Positions 60,604 through 64,000 of a stretch of 64,000 bases of DNA are shown one piece after another. The first letter of the stretch is position 1. Each line of letters opens with the position of its first letter. Under the pieces are notes generated by a model that saw only the letters and a list, made by a program, of their open reading frames with translations, had not been told where the DNA came from and made no database searches. The position numbers and the translations under genes were made by a program. Source of the DNA: Thermoleophilaceae bacterium (GTDB lineage Bacteria > Actinomycetota > Thermoleophilia > Solirubrobacterales > Thermoleophilaceae); contig JAUJNF010000002.1 of the NCBI GenBank assembly GCA_030446485.1, forward strand, positions 248,001 to 312,000, given 5' to 3'.

Positions 60604-61022
60604 CCGGCGGCGGCGATGAGCGGCGAGGCTGCTCGCGCCCCGACCACCGCCAGCGCGCGTTCGTGGGGCCGGGTGTCCGATCGGCGGCCGGATACGTCCC
60701 TCAGAGCGACGCTCGGATCGTGCAGCAGTTCTTCGTGCTGGAGTTCCAGAATGCGTGCCTGTTCGAGGGCCTGTTAGAGCCCGATGATGAGGCTGTCGAG
60801 GCCGAGATCGACGCTCGGCTAGGCAGGGGCAATGGCTGCGGCGCGGCGCTTCTTGGACATCGAAACGGTACGGACCCGAGTGCTCCCCGGTGTCGTGACG
60901 TTGATAAAAGCCCGGTACCAGTCAGACGCGCCAGCACAGGTCTGAAGGGGTCTTCAGGAGCCGTCAAAGTCCATAGCTCGCTCGCAGAATCCGCACTCGA
61001 GGGACGTGACCTCCTTGATGGG
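60604..61022. other. Gap without a supportable gene
   Basis: Holds the second copy of the 19-nt repeat (60696-60714) and an open frame of 166 codons whose composition looks like random high-GC sequence; I see no RBS, domain or compositional evidence for it. Confidence 0.4.
60696..60719. repeat. Dispersed repeat GTCCCTCAGAGCGACGCTC, copy 2
   Basis: Second copy of the repeat at 58512-58535, same orientation, one mismatch in 24 nt. The two copies bracket the TIGR02391 operon and the winged-helix gene. Confidence 0.65.
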
Positions 61023-61988
61023 TCACTCGAGTCCACTCTGAACTGCCAGGCGGATAGGCCGACACACATCTGGCGCCAACGGACCCTCGGCCGCGGCGGT
61101 CTCGCAGTCTCGAAGCGTCTTCAGCAAGTTTCTCACCAACTCAAGCCTCTGCTGCTCGGCTGACGGATCCTGGGGCAACTCCTTCTTCGGCTCGTCCGGA
61201 TCTGTGCAAACTTCGGGAAGCTCCGGACCAGTCGCTCCAGCCTTGCGGGCTTCGCCGCAGCTCTTGGCGATGGCGACAGAATCCGATCTCTGGCTGACCA
61301 GGTAGTCGCTGCCGAGCGCGAACCCGATGATCCCGAGAACGAAGGCGACGTAGGCACCCCGTACACGTTTTCCGGTCAAGGCATCCGTCGTCCGCTGGCG
61401 GACCACGCGGAGCGCGGCGATTCCGAAGGCGCTGCGGATGTTGGACTCGATCTCATCTGCGAGTGTCTTGCGTCGCTTGCACTCGGTCTCGTCAGACGTC
61501 CAGGTGGCAATGCGGCGAAGACGCGCGGCGCGGGCTTCATAGGCGGCGAGGGATTCGGCACCATCCGCGTTAGCCCACCGCTTAAATACCGACTTGACTG
61601 CCTTGAGCTCGCCGTCGTCAAGGTCACCCGTGTCCTTCATATCTTGCAGATCGGTCCGCATGAAGACGGGGCGCGCGACACTCGACAGACGGACGGCGAC
61701 GTACAAGACGGCAGCCGCGGCGACTGCAAAGCCCGCCAGCGCTATCAGCAACCATGCGTAGTGCTGCCACTTGTGTTGAATGGGGAACAGATCGCCGAGC
61801 TTCGCGAGCCCGACCGCCGTTGCCGCTGTCGTACCGAGTGCACCAAGCGTCTTGCCGGTTACATCGGAGCGAGCCCTGACCTTGTCGATGGTCTGCTGAT
61901 AGCGGCTCGCGGCGCCCGCGGCAGGAGGTGCCGTCGCCTCGAGATCTTTGTCCTTGTTAGAAGCCTTCGCATCTGAATTGTCGGCCAC
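61023..61988 (-). CDS. Hypothetical protein with two membrane segments
   Basis: 321 residues from ATG 61988. N-terminal 25 residues polar, then a helix YAWLLIALAGFAVAAAAVLY near residue 80, a long helical middle rich in Arg/Glu (ESLAAYEARAARLRRIATWT, CKRRKTLADEIESNIRSAFG), a second membrane helix GAYVAFVLGIIGFALGSDYL, and a Cys-containing tail (KSCGEAR, PEVCTDP, RDCETAA, DVCRP). No known family. Starts 2 nt after the repeat-containing gene, so both are one operon. Confidence 0.6.
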   Translation of the reverse strand: MADNSDAKASNKDKDLEATAPPAAGAASRYQQTIDKVRARSDVTGKTLGALGTTAATAVGLAKLGDLFPIQHKWQHYAWLLIALAGFAVAAAAVLYVAVRLSSVARPVFMRTDLQDMKDTGDLDDGELKAVKSVFKRWANADGAESLAAYEARAARLRRIATWTSDETECKRRKTLADEIESNIRSAFGIAALRVVRQRTTDALTGKRVRGAYVAFVLGIIGFALGSDYLVSQRSDSVAIAKSCGEARKAGATGPELPEVCTDPDEPKKELPQDPSAEQQRLELVRNLLKTLRDCETAAAEGPLAPDVCRPIRLAVQSGLE

Positions 61989-61990
61989 GC

Positions 61991-62587
61991 CTACGTGTCC
62001 CTTGCGCGCTGTGTGGTCTCGTCGACGTCCGTGCCCGTCGCTCCGTCGGACTGGGGTCCAATCTTGTGTTCGCGGCCGTCGGCTTGCCTCTGGCCGTCCT
62101 CGGTCGGCGCGTCGGCGGACTGGGGTCCATTCTTGTGTTCGCGGCCGTCGGCTTGCCTCTGGCCGTCCTCGGTCGGCGCGTCGGCGGACTGGGGTCCATT
62201 CTTGTGTTCGCGGCCGTCGGCTTGCCTCTGGCCGTCCTCGGTCGGCGCGTCGGCGACCTGCGCCCGTCTCGTCGCCTCTGGTCGGGCGCGGATTTCGAGG
62301 GCGTGTACCTGCGCCCGTAAATAGAGGGTCTCGTCAGCTAGTACGCGCAGGTCGCGCTCCAGGGTTCGGTCGGCCGAACGGCATCTGATCGCCGCCGCCG
62401 CCGCATCTAGGTGATCGGAAGCGCGGCTTAGCTCGTTCGCGACAACGGTCCAGTCGGTCGTTGCCGCGGCGCCTGAGCGCCCGTCCTCCGAGCGCTTGCT
62501 GGTTCCCCCTCCCCCGCCTGTCTCAGACGACTTTCCACCTGCGCTGGTGTCTCGCCTGAACCGCCGCAAGATGTCCCCGACTCCCAT
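61991..62587 (-). CDS. Hypothetical protein with three 23-residue tandem repeats
   Basis: 198 residues from ATG. Residues 1-45 basic and Gly/Ser-rich, residues 50-115 one long amphipathic helix (VVANELSRASDHLDAAAAAI, RTLERDLRVLADETLYLRAQ), residues 116-185 three near-perfect repeats of ADAPTEDGQRQADGREHKNG, acidic/basic and likely disordered. The DNA repeats are 69 nt. Copy number can change by slippage without breaking the frame. Unknown function. Confidence 0.6.
   Translation of the reverse strand: MGVGDILRRFRRDTSAGGKSSETGGGGGTSKRSEDGRSGAAATTDWTVVANELSRASDHLDAAAAAIRCRSADRTLERDLRVLADETLYLRAQVHALEIRARPEATRRAQVADAPTEDGQRQADGREHKNGPQSADAPTEDGQRQADGREHKNGPQSADAPTEDGQRQADGREHKIGPQSDGATGTDVDETTQRARDT
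62048..62256. repeat. Three tandem 69-bp repeats
   Basis: Unit boundaries at 62048, 62117 and 62186; units differ by only a few bases (for example CAATC versus CATTC). They are in frame inside the 61991-62587 gene and have no spacers, so they are not CRISPR. Confidence 0.9.
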
Positions 62588-62686
62588 ACCAGCTTTCTCC
62601 CGGGTCGACTCAACTGAGGGCGGACTCTACGCCGATTAACCGCGCCTAGGAGGTTCAAACCGAGAGAATCACGGCAAGAGGTCGCA

Positions 62687-62884
62687 GTGCAGGTGCTTGA
62701 GCGTCACGTGGGCTCCGGCGAGCCGGTGCACTACAGAGACTGGTACGCGTTGCTACGCGCGGCTGGCTACCACGTCAAGGGGAAGGATCCGCTCGCCAGC
62801 TTCCTGGCCCAAATCAGTAAGGTCGAAGGCGTGGAGCCGCTCGGCCGACGCAGCGGCAAGTACCGGCTGCGTCGCGTCGCGTAG
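62687..62884 (+). CDS. Small winged-helix-like protein
   Basis: 65 residues from GTG. VHYRDWYALLRAAGYHVKGK, DPLASFLAQISKVEGVEPLG, then RRSGKYRLRRVA. This is the HTH tail that in many defence-associated proteins follows a variable domain (GYxVxGKDPLxxFLxxISR), here free-standing and about one domain long. It may be the remnant of a larger protein or an independent small DNA-binding protein. Confidence 0.55.
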   Translation: MQVLERHVGSGEPVHYRDWYALLRAAGYHVKGKDPLASFLAQISKVEGVEPLGRRSGKYRLRRVA

Positions 62885-62904
62885 CGAGAGACAGCCGGAC
62901 GGGG

Positions 62905-63414
62905 GTGGGTAGACCGTGTGCTTCGCAGGGCGGCAGCCCTGATCCACGATTTACACGTCGTAGTGCTCGACACGCCATCCGTCGCCGCGAGAGCTGGTTG
63001 GCTTCTCTCGACGCTATTCCCAACGCGCACCTGAATGTCGAATCGAGCAGGAGCCTCTTCGAGGATCACCGCGAGATGCTGCATACGACGCCGGCGATTC
63101 GCTATCCGACGTTCTTGGGTGGCGACCGCAACTACACAGGACGTGACCCGGCGCTTGTCGAAAACCCGGCCCTTCGAAACGCCGTGATCCACCGGCTCGG
63201 GCCCGAGCTTGAGCGCGTGCCGATTGGGCTGATCGTGCCGCTCGGGACGGCCGTTTCGCAAGCGATCGAAGTACTCGTGCGAGAGGGGATACTCGTGCGG
63301 GAACGGTGCCTGCTCGGGTTTCCGCATCCTTCCGGTGCGAATGCCCATGGGGACCCGCAGTTTGCCCGACGTCGTGAGCAGCTGAAAGAGACAGTCCGGA
63401 GGTGGTTCCGGTAG
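62905..63414 (+). CDS. Uracil-DNA-glycosylase-superfamily-like protein, N-terminally truncated
   Basis: The last 110 codons are convincing: RYPTFLGGDRNYTGRDPAL, IGLIVPLGTAVSQAIEVLVR, then LLGFPHPSGANAHGDPQFAR, which is the UDG-fold motif with the catalytic His region GFPHPSGAN. The first 50 codons from the GTG at 62905 do not resemble the family and the active-site loop of motif 1 is missing, so the 5' part is lost or replaced. Possibly a pseudogene. Confidence 0.6.
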   Translation: MGRPCASQGGSPDPRFTRRSARHAIRRRESWLASLDAIPNAHLNVESSRSLFEDHREMLHTTPAIRYPTFLGGDRNYTGRDPALVENPALRNAVIHRLGPELERVPIGLIVPLGTAVSQAIEVLVREGILVRERCLLGFPHPSGANAHGDPQFARRREQLKETVRRWFR

Positions 63415-63435
63415 CCACCGGTCAGCTGACGGGGC

Positions 63436-63600
63436 TCACGCCCCCAGCTGCCGTAATTCATCCGCATCGATGAAGCGATCGGCGCGGGCGCGGTTCCTAG
63501 CGTCGTCCCACACGCCTTCCTGGCTGAGTCGTCGGATGCACTCCTCGGGACCGCCCCCCTCCCCCTGCCAGTCGGATGAAACTTGTCCCCCGGCGCTGAG
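63436..63600 (-). pseudogene. C-terminal fragment of an unknown protein
   Basis: One minus-strand frame ending at TGA 63436 reads SSDWQGEGGGPEECIRRLSQ, EGVWDDARNRARADRFIDAD and ELRQLGA. The regular acidic/basic helical composition looks like coding sequence, but the frame has no usable start before the stop near 63707. No family recognised. Confidence 0.35.
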
Positions 63601-63726
63601 GGTGCGGTGGGCGCTGTCGGAGTGGCCCTCGGCACGGATAGCGCTCCCTACTGCCTGGCCACCGTGCTTGTGGCCGGAGAGCGAACACGCGCCGGTCGCG
63701 TTCCGTCGTTACTTCCGCCTCGCGTG

Positions 63727-63951
63727 TTAGCTGCTGATACTGGCGGCCCACTGAACAGCCGTGAACACCCACACAAGCGCTATCGCCACGAAGGCGACCA
63801 TGGCGGCGATGACCGACGGGAGCTTCGCATGGCCCGAGCGGGCGGGGAGAAGCGCAGCGCGCAACCCAGCAAACAACGCTGCTGTGCCGGCCAGCGCCGC
63901 GACGGCATTGCCCCCACCCAACCAGAGCCGTGCCTGCACCGTTGCACACAC
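63727..63951 (-). CDS. Small two-helix membrane protein
   Basis: 74 residues from GTG. Helix 1 NAVAALAGTAALFAGLRAAL, basic loop PARSGHAKLP, helix 2 VIAAMVAFVAIALVWVFTAV. The hydrophobic pattern with positive loop suggests a real bitopic protein, such as a holin-like or accessory membrane peptide. Unknown. The last bases of the window show no other gene. Confidence 0.45.
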   Translation of the reverse strand: MCATVQARLWLGGGNAVAALAGTAALFAGLRAALLPARSGHAKLPSVIAAMVAFVAIALVWVFTAVQWAASISS

Positions 63952-64000
63952 AGTCGCCGAACACTCACCGGCTATCGCCGAGCGGAGAACATAAGCGGAA

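Noticed and set aside
60663..61163. Plus-strand 166-codon ORF
   Set aside because: No ribosome site, mixed composition, and its 3' part is antisense to the 61023-61988 gene.
62048..62256. CRISPR-like tandem repeats
   Set aside because: Units are 69 nt, directly adjacent without spacers, and in frame inside a gene.

Overview
The window is high-GC DNA (about 70 %) with GTG/TTG starts, many 4-nt ATGA/GTGA stop-start overlaps, and a gene set (several HD-GYP proteins, a Rv1264-type adenylyl cyclase, a glycine-rich small protein coupled to a 33-residue membrane peptide, dodecin, a GAAC-N4-GTTC SOS box) that points to an actinobacterium, most likely of the Thermoleophilia/Solirubrobacterales type. 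The taxonomic call is an inference from gene content; no rRNA gene is present. One intact tRNA (Leu, CAG) was found. No CRISPR array was found.

Layout. 0-6.5 kb: tail of an XRE regulator, a CadC-type metal regulator with its own palindromic operator driving a cation efflux gene and a methyltransferase, and two HD-GYP proteins. 6.5-25 kb: ordinary chromosomal genes (MOSC protein, adenylyl cyclase, two-His-box hydroxylase, SthA transhydrogenase, TrhA, TauE-like permease, PhzF, metallo-beta-lactamase/rhodanese protein, DHH phosphoesterase, dodecin, L,D-transpeptidase), broken by tRNA-Leu with a LAGLIDADG gene directly behind it. 25-34.5 kb: a putative polyamine/amine catabolic cluster (glutamine-synthetase-like ligase, APC permease, aldehyde dehydrogenase, SDR, gamma-glutamyl-GABA hydrolase) divergent from an FAD oxidoreductase and FGGY kinase pair. 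34.5-45 kb: monooxygenase, zinc dehydrogenase, GH31 glycosidase, cysteine hydrolase, second hydroxylase and O-methyltransferase, with gene debris between them.

45-54 kb is a decaying accessory zone: a chimeric DUF998 ORF, a LuxR tail, an Excalibur-like gene with frameshifts, the 3' half of a tRNA-Thr, an IS256-type insertion sequence with 13-bp terminal inverted repeats, and then the most interesting block, five translationally coupled but individually damaged genes (membrane protein, tetraether-synthase/MJ0619-type radical SAM protein, SAM methyltransferase, internally deleted FAD oxidoreductase, CDP-alcohol phosphatidyltransferase), which I read as the relic of a lipid-modification cluster. 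54.3-57 kb carries an intact aldolase/lactone-oxidase pair.

57.2-64 kb is a probable integrated element: two direct copies of the 3' half of tRNA-Pro(GGG), each followed by the same 17-nt palindrome, bracket a GGDEF cyclase gene with an SOS-like box, and beyond them lie short accessory operons (TIGR02391-type protein, HNH-like nuclease, winged-helix proteins, a protein with 69-bp tandem repeats, a truncated uracil-DNA-glycosylase-like protein). Many genes carry one-base indels in homopolymers, so part of the frameshifting may be consensus error; the 49-53 kb damage includes duplications and deletions that homopolymer error cannot explain.
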